Source: Brevundimonas sp.
Lineage (GTDB): Bacteria; Pseudomonadota; Alphaproteobacteria; Caulobacterales; Caulobacteraceae
NCBI RefSeq assembly: GCF_003248455.1
Contig: NZ_QFNM01000030.1
Span: 1-50,550 of the forward strand
Reading direction: 5' to 3'
Length of the DNA stretch: 50,550 nt
Part shown: one piece after another, positions 50,339-50,550 of the stretch
Numbering within the stretch: position 1 is the stretch's first letter
Layout: each line of letters opens with the position of its first letter
Notes under the pieces: model-generated
What the model saw: the letters and a program-made list of their open reading frames with translations, nothing else
Database searches by the model: none
What the model was told of the DNA's origin: nothing
Position numbers and translations under genes: made by a program

Positions 50339-50550
50339 ATGAAACTCTTTCTCGATACCGCAGACGTCGCCGTCATCCAGGACCTGATCCCCACCGGAAT
50401 GGTGGACGGCGTCACCACCAATCCGTCGCTGATCGCCAAGTCGGGCCGGAACATCGCCGAGGTCATCGCCGAAATCTGCGCCCTGGTCGAGGGGCCGATC
50501 TCGGCCGAGGCCGTCTCGCTCGATTTCGAGACCATGGTCAAGGAGGGCGA
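50339..50550 (+). CDS. Transaldolase, FSA/TalC type (partial, runs off right edge)
   Basis: The first 70 residues of a small transaldolase: MKLFLDTADVAVIQDLIPTG and VDGVTTNPSLIAKSGR, the hallmark strand-1 and strand-2 motifs of the fructose-6-phosphate aldolase/TalC family (about 215-220 residues when complete). The Schiff-base Lys lies beyond the window, so transaldolase and F6P aldolase activities cannot be separated. It is divergent from priA with a 30-bp spacer. Confidence 0.93.
   Translation, partial: MKLFLDTADVAVIQDLIPTGMVDGVTTNPSLIAKSGRNIAEVIAEICALVEGPISAEAVSLDFETMVKEG

Overview
The window is a high-GC alphaproteobacterial chromosome segment. GcrA (cell-cycle regulator), a full Tad/Cpa pilus locus, a ChvI/ChvG two-component pair beside HprK/EIIA/HPr, and a TonB-dependent receptor of the kind abundant in Caulobacterales together point to Caulobacteraceae, most likely Brevundimonas or a close relative. 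This placement rests on gene content and protein similarity by eye; no database search was run. I see no tRNA, rRNA, insertion sequence, prophage or CRISPR array. Gene density is high and the window reads as core chromosome.

Layout. 1-9.7 kb: the first codons of an argD-like gene, an exported M28 peptidase, an ABC-2 permease, gcrA, apaG, a two-domain dCTP deaminase-like gene, an MFS transporter, dapE, a MarR regulator divergent from an FMN reductase, and an exported M20 amidohydrolase. 9.7-21.6 kb: a small ferredoxin and an SRPBCC protein, then the Tad pilus locus. On the minus strand this reads flp pilin, cpaA, cpaB, cpaC, cpaD, cpaE, cpaF, tadB, tadC. Divergent from the pilin are a stand-alone pilus N-domain protein and two TadE-like pseudopilins. 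21.6-28.3 kb: pabB coupled to a tyrosine phosphatase, a winged-helix regulator with a membrane partner, small stress-type membrane proteins (DUF1328, holin-like, DUF883), a fumarylacetoacetase-like/MaiA pair, and an aldo/keto-reductase-like protein. 28.4-36.9 kb: mutS, lpdA, and a TonB receptor divergent from a beta-propeller phytase lipoprotein. 36.9-42.4 kb: HPr, EIIA-Man, HprK, ChvG and ChvI, divergent from an unrecognised 572-residue protein. 42.5-50.5 kb: a zinc-ribbon protein, a BaiN-type flavoprotein, ahcY, a globin-coupled chemoreceptor, a small exported protein, priA, and the start of a transaldolase.

Links between genes. The Tad genes are packed with 2-9 bp gaps or 4-bp overlaps and form one assembly operon, separated from the pilin by an intrinsic terminator. 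HPr, EIIA-Man and HprK form a regulatory phosphotransfer set translationally coupled to ChvG. The TonB receptor and phytase suggest uptake linked to phytate breakdown. Three sites match the general-stress sigma factor consensus GGAAC-N16-CGTT: before the DUF1328 gene, before the DUF883/holin-like pair, and before the 572-residue unknown protein.

I did not find a clearly new multi-gene system. The observations most worth a second look are the GGAAC-N16-CGTT promoters (one driving an unknown protein), the aldo/keto-reductase-like protein without its catalytic tetrad, the PriA without one zinc site, the phytase/TonB pair with a Pho-box-like repeat, and a hairpin element built from a 7-bp CGCCACT repeat that occurs twice between genes.
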